DNA from: Streptomyces zaomyceticus
Lineage (GTDB): Bacteria > Actinomycetota > Actinomycetes > Streptomycetales > Streptomycetaceae
Length of the DNA: 64,000 nucleotides
Reading direction: 5' to 3'
NCBI RefSeq assembly: GCF_014656215.1
Contig: NZ_BNBZ01000003.1
Span: 372,001 to 436,000 of the forward strand
Shown: positions 19,492 to 27,660 of the stretch, one piece after another
Layout: every line of letters begins with the position of its first letter
How positions within the stretch are numbered: the first letter of the stretch is position 1
Notes under the pieces: model-generated
Told to the model about the DNA's origin: nothing
Database searches by the model: none
Seen by the model: the letters and a program-made list of their open reading frames with translations, nothing else
Program-made: the position numbers and the translations under genes

Positions 19492-19534
19492 GATGGGTCG
19501 TATGCTCGCACTTCTCGCGAATATACGACCCATC
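19492..19534. promoter_or_regulatory. 12-bp inverted repeat before the D-lactate dehydrogenase gene
   Basis: GATGGGTCGTAT (19492-19503) is mirrored exactly by ATACGACCCATC (19523-19534) around a 19-bp spacer. It sits between the response-regulator stop (19586) and the dehydrogenase start (19471), that is in the dehydrogenase promoter or 5' leader. It could be a repressor site or an RNA hairpin. Confidence 0.65.
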
Positions 19535-19585
19535 CCGCCGACGTGCCCGGCGCGCCGGGCGCGGCGGCACGCCCCGGAGCGGGCG

Positions 19586-20260
19586 TCAGGCGTCGTCGAG
19601 GCCGCGCTCGATGGCATACCGGACGAGCTCCACCCGGTTGTGCAGCTGGAGCTTGCCGAGGGTGTTCTGCACATGGTTCTGCACCGTGCGGTGCGAGATG
19701 ACCAGGCGCTCGGCGATCTGCTTGTAGCTGAGCCCCTTGGCGACCAGCCGCAGGACCTCGGTCTCGCGCTCGGTCAGCTGCGGGGCCTTCGGCTCGTCGG
19801 CGCCGGCCGCCGGGGCGGGCTCGGAGGCCAGCCTGCGGTACTCGCCGAGGACCAGTCCGGCGAGGCCGGGGGTGAAGACGGGGTCGCCGACCGCCGTCCG
19901 CCGCACGGCGTCGATCAGTTCCTCCGTACTGGCCGACTTGAGGAGGTAGCCGGTGGCGCCGGACTTCACCGCCTCCAGGACGTCGGCGTGCTCGCCGCTC
20001 GCCGAGAGGACCAGGACCCGCAGCCCGGGGCGACCGCCCACGAGCTCCTTGCAGACCTGGACACCCGGCTTCACCGGCAGGTTCAGGTCCAGGACGAGGA
20101 CGTCGGGCAGCACCGCGAGGGCACGGCGCACCGCCTGCTCGCCGTCGCCCGCCGTGGCGACCACGTCCAGGCCCGCCTCGGCCAGGTCGCGGGCGACCGC
20201 GTCACGCCACATCGGGTGGTCGTCCACGACCATCACTCTGATCTGCTGCTGCTCGCTCAT
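19586..20260 (-). CDS. LuxR/NarL-family response regulator
   Basis: A 224-residue regulator. The receiver domain has the acidic pair VDDH near 11, the phospho-acceptor Asp in VLDLNLPVKPG near 57, LSASGEH, and the Lys in YLLKSAS near 107. The C-terminal LuxR helix-turn-helix is clear (LTERETEVLRLVAKGLSYKQ, then IAERLVISHRTVQNHV). It overlaps the sensor kinase gene by 4 bp (ATGA at 20257-20260), so the two are co-translated and form a two-component pair. This corresponds by order to SCO2120. Targets are unknown. Confidence 0.95.
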   Translation of the reverse strand: MSEQQQIRVMVVDDHPMWRDAVARDLAEAGLDVVATAGDGEQAVRRALAVLPDVLVLDLNLPVKPGVQVCKELVGGRPGLRVLVLSASGEHADVLEAVKSGATGYLLKSASTEELIDAVRRTAVGDPVFTPGLAGLVLGEYRRLASEPAPAAGADEPKAPQLTERETEVLRLVAKGLSYKQIAERLVISHRTVQNHVQNTLGKLQLHNRVELVRYAIERGLDDA

Positions 20261-21480
20261 CTTCCTTGTCCTGCCTTCCCCCGGGGAACCTTCAACTCGA
20301 CTTCCGTGCCCTGCCCGGGGACCGAGATCAGCTCGGCCGAGCCTCCCAGGTCCCGCAGTCTCCCCCGGATGGAGAGGGCGACGCCCATCCGGCCCTCGCC
20401 CCACGCCTCCGCGAGGCGGCCCTCCGGGATGCCGGGGCCGTCGTCCCGGACGGTGACGATCACCTCGTCCGGCCAGTCCTCGATCAGGATCCACGCGTTC
20501 GCGTCCTCCCCGGCGTGCACCCGCACATTGTCCAGGGCGGCTCCGACGGCGGCGGCCAGCTCGCGCGCGGAGGGCGGCAGCAGCAGGACGGGCGCGCCCG
20601 GCTCGGAGAGGGTGACCTTGGCCCCGGCGCGCGGGGCGAGGAGCAGCCGCAGGTCGACGGGGGTGTCGTCGTCGGGGTCCTCGTCGACCTCGACGACGCG
20701 GACGACGGCCCCCTCGGACTCGTCCTCGGAGACCAGGCTGGGCCGGGTGAGCCCGCCCGCGACGAGGGTGCGGAGCGCCACCTCCTGCTCCCCCGCCATC
20801 CGGCCGAGTTCGGCGGCCTCGCCACCGAGCGCCGTGCCACGCCGCTGCACCATGGCGAGGACCTGGAGGACGCTGTCGTGGATGTCGCGGGCGAGCCGCT
20901 CCCGCTCCCGGGTCGCGGCCTCGATCTCCAGGGCGCGGGCGAGGGTGCGCTCGGAGGCCCGGGCGACCTCGACGACGTATCCGATGGCGATGGAGGCCAC
21001 ACAGACGAGGAGGACGTTGTGGAGGGTGTCCCGGCTGGGGTGGCCGCGCTCGACGACATTGGCGACGGCGACGAGGGAGGAGGCCACGCCGGCCCAGCGC
21101 CAGCCGCCCTTGATCGCGTACGCGAGGACGGAGCCGGCGGTCCATATCGACGGCAGGGTGGGGCCCTCGATGCTCTGGGCGTGGGCGTCGGCGAGCGGGG
21201 TGAGGAGGACGCCGACGAGGGCGACGGTGATGTCGACGCCGAGGAAACGCTTGGTGCAGCTGGCCGCGTTCGCCACCTTGGGGAGGGTGGCGAGGTTCCA
21301 GACACACATCACCGACAGATAGGCGATGCCGATCCCGGGCCGTTCGTACCGGTCCATGCCGAAGGCGAACAGCAGGACGGCATAGACCATCGTCAGGACG
21401 CGGTAGCCGGTCAGCGCCCGCCACAGCGGCTGCTCGACCGACATGCGCACGACACGCTCGCGCTTGGCCATCTCCCCCAC
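20257..21480 (-). CDS. Membrane sensor histidine kinase
   Basis: A 407-residue kinase. Five or so hydrophobic segments fill residues 20-175 and no large sensor domain is seen, so it probably senses a membrane or intracellular state. The HisKA_3-type dimerisation helix has ERERLARDIHDSVLQVLAMV near 195, with the phospho-acceptor His in DIHDSV. The ATPase domain shows the N box ALDNVRVHAG near 315, DDGPGIP near 352 and GRMGVALSIRGR near 370. GTG 21480 is used; ATG 21471 is a plausible alternative. It is the partner of the overlapping LuxR regulator. Confidence 0.92.
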   Translation of the reverse strand: MGEMAKRERVVRMSVEQPLWRALTGYRVLTMVYAVLLFAFGMDRYERPGIGIAYLSVMCVWNLATLPKVANAASCTKRFLGVDITVALVGVLLTPLADAHAQSIEGPTLPSIWTAGSVLAYAIKGGWRWAGVASSLVAVANVVERGHPSRDTLHNVLLVCVASIAIGYVVEVARASERTLARALEIEAATRERERLARDIHDSVLQVLAMVQRRGTALGGEAAELGRMAGEQEVALRTLVAGGLTRPSLVSEDESEGAVVRVVEVDEDPDDDTPVDLRLLLAPRAGAKVTLSEPGAPVLLLPPSARELAAAVGAALDNVRVHAGEDANAWILIEDWPDEVIVTVRDDGPGIPEGRLAEAWGEGRMGVALSIRGRLRDLGGSAELISVPGQGTEVELKVPRGKAGQGR

Positions 21481-21504
21481 CCCCGGACGTCCCTCGCGGG
21501 ACGC

Positions 21505-22251
21505 CTACGCGCCGGACTCTTCCCGAGCGGCGATCTCGGCCTTGACGGCCTCCTTGGCCGCCTTCTCCGCGTCCGCGATCTGCCGCTTGGCGGCGGTCGC
21601 GTAGATGTCGACGTACTCCTGGCCGGACAGCTTCATGATCTCGTACATGACCTCGTCGGTCACCGAACGGAGGATGAAGCGGTCCCCCTCCATGCCCTGG
21701 TAGCGGGTGAAGTCCAGCGGCTTGCCGATCCGGATCCCCGGACGCATCAGCTTGGGGACGACCTTGCCGGGCGGCTGGATCTTCTCGGTGTCGATCATGG
21801 CGACCGGGATCACGGGCGCACCGGTGGCCAGGGCCACGCGCGCGAGACCGCCGGGCTTGCCCCGGTAGAGGCGTCCGTCGGGAGAACGGGTGCCCTCGGG
21901 GTAGATCCCGAAGAGCCCGCCCTTCTCGATGACCTCGATGCCGGCCTTGATGGCCGCCTCGCCCGCGCCGCGGGCACCCGACCGGTCCACGGGAAGCTGA
22001 CCGACGCCCTTGAAGAAGGCGGCGGTGAGCTTGCCCTTCACACCCGGCGAGGTGAAGTACTCGGCCTTGGCGATGAAGGTGACCTTGCGGTCGAGGACGG
22101 CGGGCAGGAAGAAGGAGTCGGAGAACGACAGGTGGTTGCTCGCCAGGATCGCGGGCCCGTCGGCGGGAATGTTCTCCAGACCCTCCACCCAGGGCCGGAA
22201 GGCAATCTTGAGGGAGCCTCCGAGGGAGAACTTCATTGCGCCGTAGATCAA
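21505..22251 (-). CDS. 1-acyl-glycerol-3-phosphate acyltransferase (PlsC family)
   Basis: A 248-residue acyltransferase of phospholipid synthesis. The catalytic motif NHLSFSD is near residue 38, the region near FVAKAEYF follows, YPEGTRS is near 119, and PVIPVAMI near 147. The gene likely starts at TTG 22251 (MIYGAMKFSLGG), with GGAAGG 9 nt upstream, rather than at ATG 22236, since homologues carry the short extra N-terminus. A Lys/Ala-rich helix ends the protein. It lies divergent from an esterase gene. The M. tuberculosis counterpart by order is Rv2182c. Confidence 0.92.
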   Translation of the reverse strand: MIYGAMKFSLGGSLKIAFRPWVEGLENIPADGPAILASNHLSFSDSFFLPAVLDRKVTFIAKAEYFTSPGVKGKLTAAFFKGVGQLPVDRSGARGAGEAAIKAGIEVIEKGGLFGIYPEGTRSPDGRLYRGKPGGLARVALATGAPVIPVAMIDTEKIQPPGKVVPKLMRPGIRIGKPLDFTRYQGMEGDRFILRSVTDEVMYEIMKLSGQEYVDIYATAAKRQIADAEKAAKEAVKAEIAAREESGA

Positions 22252-22436
22252 CTCGCCATGCCTTCCGTGTGCCGTGGCGACGACTTTATCCCGTACCGGC
22301 GTACGGCCCCCGCTACGGCCCTGGTCGGTGTCGGTCCGGTCGCGTACCGTTAAGGTCCTTCCCCATTTTCCGTCGCTTCGGCGCACCCGAAGGCACACCG
22401 AAGCAGCACGCGAAGCCGAGCGAACAGGAGACCCCG

Positions 22437-23219
22437 GTGCCGGTCCTTCCCGGAGCCGAGCCGTACCGCCACGAGGGCGGAGAGGTCGGCGTCCTTCTCT
22501 GTCACGGATTCACCGGTTCCCCGCAGTCACTGCGCCCGTGGGCCGAGTATCTCGCCGGGCGCGGGCTGACGGTGTCGCTGCCGCTGCTGCCCGGCCACGG
22601 CACTCGCTGGGAGGACATGCAGCTCACCACCTGGCACGACTGGTACGCGGAGGTGGACCGGGCCCTGCGCGAGCTCCTGGAGCGGTGCGAGACCGTCTTC
22701 GTCTTCGGCCTCTCCATGGGCGGGGCGCTGACGCTGCGGCTCGCCGCCCGGTTCGGGGACTCCGTGAAGGGCATCGTCCTGGTCAACCCGGGGAACAAGG
22801 TGCACGGCCTGGCGGCACACGCGCTGCCGGTCGCCCGTCATCTGGTCCCCTCGACCAAGGGCATCGCCAGCGACATCGCCAAGGAAGGCGTGACCGAGGT
22901 CGGCTACGACCGCGTGCCGCTGCACGCCGCGCACTCCCTGCGGCAGTTCTTCCGGACCGTGGACGCGGAGCTTCCGCAGGTCACGCAGCCGGTGGTGCTG
23001 CTCCACAGCCCCCAGGACCATGTCGTGCCGCCGGTCGACTCGGCCCGGATCCTCTCCCGTATCTCCTCGACGGACGTCAAGGAGATCCTGCTGGAACAGA
23101 GCTACCACGTCGCGACGTTGGACCATGACGCGGAGCGGATCTTCGACGAGAGCCTGGCCTTCGTCGAGCGTCTCGCCCCGGGGCTGGTCGACGAAAAGGG
23201 GAGCAGGAGCGGTGGCTGA
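22437..23219 (+). CDS. Alpha/beta hydrolase, carboxylesterase/lipase type
   Basis: A 260-residue esterase-like hydrolase. The nucleophile Ser is in FGLSMGGALTL near 92, the Asp in SPQDHVVPP near 203, and the His in SYHVATLDHD near 232, completing a catalytic triad. HGFTGSPQS near 22 forms the oxyanion hole, as in short-chain monoacylglycerol esterases such as Est30. GTG 22437 is preceded by AGGAG. It is divergent from the PlsC acyltransferase, which hints at a glycerolipid role. Its last 8 bp overlap the next gene. Confidence 0.9.
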   Translation: MPVLPGAEPYRHEGGEVGVLLCHGFTGSPQSLRPWAEYLAGRGLTVSLPLLPGHGTRWEDMQLTTWHDWYAEVDRALRELLERCETVFVFGLSMGGALTLRLAARFGDSVKGIVLVNPGNKVHGLAAHALPVARHLVPSTKGIASDIAKEGVTEVGYDRVPLHAAHSLRQFFRTVDAELPQVTQPVVLLHSPQDHVVPPVDSARILSRISSTDVKEILLEQSYHVATLDHDAERIFDESLAFVERLAPGLVDEKGSRSGG

Positions 23220-23916
23220 GCAGCAGGACGGCGGCGAGCGGGAGCCGCAGCCCATCGACGAGGAGGCGGCCTGGGCCGCGATCGTCGCGGGGTACGGCGA
23301 GGAGCCGGTGGACCCGCCGGGGGCGAAGCCCTACCGGACCGTCGAGAACCTGTCGCTGCCGGAGCCGGAGGACGAGGACGGGGACGCCGGGGACGCCGGG
23401 GAGGTCCGGCCGGTGAGGCCGGGACCGGCCTCCGGGAAGGGCACCCCCTGGAAGCCGAGGCCGGCGACCGGGGAGACCCCGCCGGAGACCCCGGACGAGC
23501 CCGCGGCCGACACGTCCGCGGCCGCGGAGGAGCCGGAGGCCGGTCCCGAGCGGCCCGCGCTCGGGAGCTCCGTCGTCTTCGCGCCCGGCGTGCGCCCCGC
23601 CGGCCCCCGGGACTACTCGCCCGCGGAACCGGACGACGACTCCCCCGGCGGCTCCGACGAGGGCCACTTCGTCCCGCCGGAGCCGCCCCCGCTGCCCGAG
23701 ACGGACGCGACGACCAGGTTCGCCTGGCTCGCCGTGGTCGGCGGCCCGGTCCTCATGCTGGTCGCCGTCCTGCTCCGGTGGGACATGACCTGGTGGCTGA
23801 CGACGCTCTGCGTCGGTGGCTTCCTGGGCGGCTTCGCGACCCTGGTGGGACGCATGAAGCACGACGACGAAGATGACGACGGCTTCGACGACCCGGGCCG
23901 CGGCGCCGTCGTCTGA
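23212..23916 (+). CDS. Acidic Pro-rich protein with two C-terminal membrane segments
   Basis: A 234-residue protein of unknown function. The first about 160 residues are hydrophilic and rich in Glu, Asp, Pro and Gly, with the more ordered start EEAAWAAIVAGYGEEP. Two membrane helices follow near 167-187 and 190-210, then an acidic tail. GTG 23212 overlaps the esterase stop by 8 bp, with AGCAGGAGC as SD, so the two are co-translated. It occupies the SCO2124 position. No catalytic motif is visible. Confidence 0.8.
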   Translation: MAEQQDGGEREPQPIDEEAAWAAIVAGYGEEPVDPPGAKPYRTVENLSLPEPEDEDGDAGDAGEVRPVRPGPASGKGTPWKPRPATGETPPETPDEPAADTSAAAEEPEAGPERPALGSSVVFAPGVRPAGPRDYSPAEPDDDSPGGSDEGHFVPPEPPPLPETDATTRFAWLAVVGGPVLMLVAVLLRWDMTWWLTTLCVGGFLGGFATLVGRMKHDDEDDDGFDDPGRGAVV

Positions 23917-23922
23917 ACCGTC

Positions 23923-24666
23923 CTACGACGCGGGGACGCGGACCGCCGCGAGCACCGGGAGGTGATCGGTGGCGGCCCGCAGATCCGCGGGATCGAGGTC
24001 CGTGGGCACCCCGCAGCCGAGGAACTCGACGCCCGGGGTCGCCAGGATCGCGTCGATCCGCTGATGCGGATCGACGGGGGTCGAGGTGTTCTCGCCTCCC
24101 CAGGGGCTGACCTCCCAGCCGTCCCGCAGTTCCTTCGCCAGCCGCCGGAAGGCGGGGCCCTCGGGCCGTTCGTTGAGGTCGCCGGCGACCAGGGTGTACG
24201 GGGTCCCCAGGGCGGCCACCCGGTCGAGGACCATGCCGGCCTGGGCGTACCGCTCCTCCTTCCGCAGGCTCAGATGACAGCTGACGAGTCCGACCCGGGC
24301 CCCGGCGAAACGGACGACGGCGGTCGCCAGACCACGCCGGTGCAGACCGGGGGTGAGCGGCAGCAGCACGTCCTCGGTGCGCTCCACGGTGGCCCGCAGG
24401 GAGCAGAGCAGCAGGGGCCCCGCCGCGGTGGCACCGCCGCTCAGGACGAGGAGCTCGCTCTTCGCGGCGAGCCGGGCGGCGTGCTTGCGCCAGCGGAAGA
24501 AACGCGGGGCCTCCTGGACGAAGACGATGTCCGGGGCGCAGGCCCGGATCACCCGGGCCAGGGCGTCCTCGTCGTCGCGCATCGAGCGCACGTTGTAGCT
24601 GAGGACCCGGAGGACGGCCGAACCGTCCGCCTCGGTGCGGGAGTTGGGCAGCTCACTGATCGCCAT
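23923..24666 (-). CDS. Endonuclease/exonuclease/phosphatase family protein
   Basis: A 247-residue protein of the DNase I-like metal-dependent phosphodiesterase fold. Core motifs are SYNVRSM near 24, FVQEAPRFF near 48 with the metal-binding Glu, SCHLSL near 128, AGDLNERPEG near 163 with the catalytic Asp-Asn, and TDHLPVLA at the C-terminus. It could act on nucleic acid, phospholipids or phosphosugars; the sequence does not decide. It converges on the acidic membrane protein gene with a 6-bp gap and lies downstream of a degenerate tandem repeat array. Confidence 0.85.
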   Translation of the reverse strand: MAISELPNSRTEADGSAVLRVLSYNVRSMRDDEDALARVIRACAPDIVFVQEAPRFFRWRKHAARLAAKSELLVLSGGATAAGPLLLCSLRATVERTEDVLLPLTPGLHRRGLATAVVRFAGARVGLVSCHLSLRKEERYAQAGMVLDRVAALGTPYTLVAGDLNERPEGPAFRRLAKELRDGWEVSPWGGENTSTPVDPHQRIDAILATPGVEFLGCGVPTDLDPADLRAATDHLPVLAAVRVPAS

Positions 24667-24740
24667 GGCACGTAACGTACGGCAACCGCCCGCCGCGTCC
24701 GTGTGAGACGCGACGGGCGGTCGCCGTATGCCTTGCTCAT

Positions 24741-24886
24741 GCCTTCGTACGCAGGCCTTCGCATGCGGGCCTTCGCGGGCGGACCCTCCGGTGCGCCGGG
24801 CCCTCGTGCGCCGGACCTTCGTGCGCAAGCCTTCGTACGCAGGCCGTCGTGCGCCGGGATCTCCGTGCGGAGGTCCTCGTGCGGGA
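24741..24886. repeat. Degenerate tandem array of 14-16 bp units between glkA and the EEP gene
   Basis: Nine or ten units resembling GCCTTCGTACGCAG run head to tail from 24741 to the glkA stop. The third to fifth units diverge most. Each unit has a near-palindromic core (TTCGTACGCA against TGCGTACGAA), so the array can fold in many ways as RNA. Both flanking genes are on the minus strand and no credible frame crosses it. Confidence 0.8.
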
Positions 24887-24889
24887 TCC

Positions 24890-25831
24890 TCAGCCCTGGC
24901 GGGCCAGGTCCGCCGCGCCGACCAGTCCGGCCTTGTTGCCGAGCTGGGCCGCGAGGACCTGGGCGTGCGGGCGCCACTGGCCGCCGATCAGCCAGCGCCG
25001 GAAGGACTTCCGGATCGGGTCGAGGACGAGATCGCCCTCGTCCGAGACGCCGCCGCCGACGATGAACGCCGAGGGGTCGAAGAGCGAGGCCAGGTCCGCG
25101 AGACCGGCGCCCGCCCAGCGGGCCAGCTCGCGGAAGGAGTCGACGGCGACCGGGTCGCCGGCGCGGGCGGCCTGGCTGACGTGCCGGCCCTCGATGCCCT
25201 CGGGGGTGCCGTCACCGAGCCCGAGGAGGACCTCGGCGCGCTCGGGGGTGGCGTTGGCGCGCTGCTTGGCGTAGCGGACGAGCGCGCGACCGGAGGCGTA
25301 CTGCTCCCAGCAGCCCTGGCTGCCGCAGCCGCACAGCAGACCGTCCGGGACGACCCGGATGTGGCCGAACTCGGCGGCCACGCCGAAGCGTCCGCGGCGC
25401 AGCTTGTTGCCGATGATGATGCCGCCGCCGAGGCCGGTGCCGAGGGTGATGCAGATGACGTCCTCGTGGCCCTGGCCCGCGCCGAACCTGTACTCGCCCC
25501 AGGCGGCCGCGTTGGCGTCGTTCTCGACGACGACGGGCAGGCCGACCCGCTGCTCGACCTTGTCCTTGAGCGGCTCGTGCCGCCAGTCGATGTTCGGCGC
25601 GAAGAGGACGGTGGCGCGCTTGTCGTCGACGTAGCCCGCCGCACCGATGCCGACGGCCTCGATCGAGTGGCCCTTGCCGGCCTCGGAGACGGCCGCGCAG
25701 ATCGCGTCGACGATGCCCTCGGGGGTCGGCGGGGTGGGCACCTTGTGCGTGTCGAGGATGTTGCCCTCCTCGTCGACCACGCCGGCCGCGATCTTCGTGC
25801 CGCCGATGTCGACGCCGATGGTGAGTCCCAT
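24890..25831 (-). CDS. glkA: ROK-family glucokinase
   Basis: A 313-residue ATP-dependent glucokinase. The phosphate-binding motif DIGGTKIAAGV is at the N-terminus, the ROK signature and sugar site near VVVENDANAAAWGEY (about 103), and the zinc motif CGCGSQGCWEQ near 168. In Streptomyces GlkA is both the main glucose kinase and a mediator of carbon catabolite repression. The upstream gene encodes the DUF5304 protein found next to glkA in S. coelicolor (SCO2127). The ATG start gives the family length. Expression may come from its own promoter in the 66-bp gap or by read-through. Confidence 0.95.
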   Translation of the reverse strand: MGLTIGVDIGGTKIAAGVVDEEGNILDTHKVPTPPTPEGIVDAICAAVSEAGKGHSIEAVGIGAAGYVDDKRATVLFAPNIDWRHEPLKDKVEQRVGLPVVVENDANAAAWGEYRFGAGQGHEDVICITLGTGLGGGIIIGNKLRRGRFGVAAEFGHIRVVPDGLLCGCGSQGCWEQYASGRALVRYAKQRANATPERAEVLLGLGDGTPEGIEGRHVSQAARAGDPVAVDSFRELARWAGAGLADLASLFDPSAFIVGGGVSDEGDLVLDPIRKSFRRWLIGGQWRPHAQVLAAQLGNKAGLVGAADLARQG

Positions 25832-25897
25832 GTGTCCCTCAGTTTTCGGTCGAGCCCCGCTAGGGCCCACCGTACCCGAGGGGGACGGGCGTCCCGA

Positions 25898-26440
25898 TCA
25901 GTCGAGGTCGATGTGCTGGCCGGTTCCCGGCCCTTCGTCGCCCTTGCGGTCGTCGCCGCTGCCGTCCTCGCCGTCCGCCCCGGGCTTGTTCCCGCGCTCC
26001 GCGCCGTCGGCCCCGGCCTTGTCCTCGTGCTCGTCGGCGCGCGGCCCGTCCGCGTCCCGGCGCGGGTCCGCCGGGTCGTCGGGAGTGACCTTCTCGCCGC
26101 GCGTCCAGCGACTCTCGTGGCTCTCGACGGCGGAACGGTAGGCGGCTAGCAGCTCGCTGCCGGCGGCCGCGAGGTGGTCGAAGACCTGCGGATTGCGCTC
26201 GACGACGGGCTCGACGACGGCCTTCGCCTGGTTGACGAGCTGCTGCACGGCCTGCGCGGCCTGACCGCCGAGCAGCGGGTTCCCGAGGCCGCCGGAGACC
26301 TTGTCGGCGACGGCCTCGAAGAGCTTGCGGAACTCCTCGGCGGGAGATCCGGGCTCCGCACCGCGCTGCGCCCGGCGGCGGGCCTTCTCCGCCTGCAGGT
26401 CCTCGGCGCACGCCTTGGCCCAGGCATCCGAATCGCTCAT
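25898..26440 (-). CDS. DUF5304 protein upstream of glkA (SCO2127 type)
   Basis: A 180-residue, strongly acidic protein. Residues 1-115 are mostly helical (DAWAKACAEDLQAEKARRRA, AEEFRKLFEAVADKVSGG, a long Gln/Ala-rich helix). The last about 60 residues are a disordered Asp/Glu/Gly tail. It matches the size and place of S. coelicolor SCO2127, reported to raise glucokinase activity and to interact with BldKB; that role is literature knowledge, not visible here. ATG 26440 is the start. It lies directly upstream of glkA on the same strand. Confidence 0.85.
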   Translation of the reverse strand: MSDSDAWAKACAEDLQAEKARRRAQRGAEPGSPAEEFRKLFEAVADKVSGGLGNPLLGGQAAQAVQQLVNQAKAVVEPVVERNPQVFDHLAAAGSELLAAYRSAVESHESRWTRGEKVTPDDPADPRRDADGPRADEHEDKAGADGAERGNKPGADGEDGSGDDRKGDEGPGTGQHIDLD

Positions 26441-26483
26441 GGCGTACTCCTCAGTGGCTTGTACTTCGACGGTACACGCCCGC

Positions 26484-27614
26484 TCAGGAGGTACGGGGCC
26501 AGAGGCCGGGGTCGGGCGTGAAGCGCACCCGGAGGTCCCCCTCGACGAGTCCGGCGCCGGTGACGGTGCAGCGGCGCAGGGCGGCCGGCAGGGGCACGTT
26601 GCGGCGGAAGGATCCGACGGTGAGAAGCAGTTCGTCACCTCTGCGGACGAGGGACAGCTCCTCCTTGACGGCCCCGGGGAGCCCGATGTGCCACACCAGG
26701 ACACCGTCCGCCTCCCGCCGGTCCTCGACCGTCCACTCCGGTACGGGCTCGGGCCGGGCGGCCGGCCGGGCGGGAGCGAGGAGCGCGAGGTCCTCCGGCC
26801 CGCGCGGATCCCGGCCGAGGTGCGGAAGCTCGTCGAGGACGTCGCCGGCGGAACGGAGCTCCGCCAGGTGCCGGTGCTGCTGGGTGGTGAGTCCGGCCAG
26901 CCAGGGGTCCTCGGAATCGGCCGGCAGCAGCCGGTTGGCGACGACGGCGTCGAGGGAGAGGCCCTGGAGGGCGAGGCCGAGCCGGGCGGTGCGCAGGGCG
27001 CGGACGGCCGCGGGGCCCGGTTCGAGGACGAGCCGGACCGAGGTGGTGGGGGACTCGACCACGGCCTGGACGGCGGCGAGCTCGGCCTCCCAGCGCGCGG
27101 TGGTCTCGTACAGCCACTGCGCGGGCATGGGGACCCCGGCGAGCTGGGCCAGCATCGGGCGCAGGGCGCGGGCGGCCTGCCGTTCCGGGGGCAGGAGGCG
27201 GCGCAGATAGCGGCGGAGCTGCTCGGGCAGGGCGAGGACGGCGAGGGCCTCGGCGAGCGGCGGCAGATCGACGACGGCGAGGTCGTGCCCGCCCTCGGCG
27301 GCGTCGCGCAGGGAACGGAGCAGGGCGAACTGGCGGCTGCCGGGGAGTTCGGTGAGCTCGGCGTCCTCGAAGGGCAGGGCGCCCAGAAGGTCCAGGGCGG
27401 TGGAGGAACGGGCCTGGAGCGCGAGGAACTCGCGGCGGAAGTCGGCGGCCGGCGCGGGGCGCAGAACCTTGAGGCCGCCCTCGCCCGGGAGCGGGTCGGC
27501 GTCCTCCGAGACGAGCAGGACCCGGCGGCCCGCCCGCGCCTCGGCGAGGGCGGTGGCGGCGGCGACGGTGGTGCGTCCGGCGCCGCCGAGGCCGGTGACA
27601 AGGATGATCCGCAT
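26484..27614 (-). CDS. ArsA/GET3-like ATPase with altered P-loop
   Basis: A 376-residue protein of the ArsA family of deviant-Walker ATPases, in the position of mycobacterial Rv2184c. The P-loop reads VTGLGGAGRTT at residues 6-16. Family members normally have GKGGVGKTT, so here the signature Lys is Leu and the nucleotide-binding Lys is Arg. The switch-like VVDLPPLAEAL near 115 and a C-terminal alpha-crystallin-like domain (VWHIGLPGAVKEELSLVRRG, then DELLLTVG) are kept. It may bind nucleotide weakly or have become structural. ATG 27614 follows a short gap after repeat element B. Function is unknown. Confidence 0.82.
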   Translation of the reverse strand: MRIILVTGLGGAGRTTVAAATALAEARAGRRVLLVSEDADPLPGEGGLKVLRPAPAADFRREFLALQARSSTALDLLGALPFEDAELTELPGSRQFALLRSLRDAAEGGHDLAVVDLPPLAEALAVLALPEQLRRYLRRLLPPERQAARALRPMLAQLAGVPMPAQWLYETTARWEAELAAVQAVVESPTTSVRLVLEPGPAAVRALRTARLGLALQGLSLDAVVANRLLPADSEDPWLAGLTTQQHRHLAELRSAGDVLDELPHLGRDPRGPEDLALLAPARPAARPEPVPEWTVEDRREADGVLVWHIGLPGAVKEELSLVRRGDELLLTVGSFRRNVPLPAALRRCTVTGAGLVEGDLRVRFTPDPGLWPRTS

Positions 27615-27660
27615 GCGAAGGACGTTACCGGTCCCCTCGAAGGCCCCGGTTTCCTCCCCC

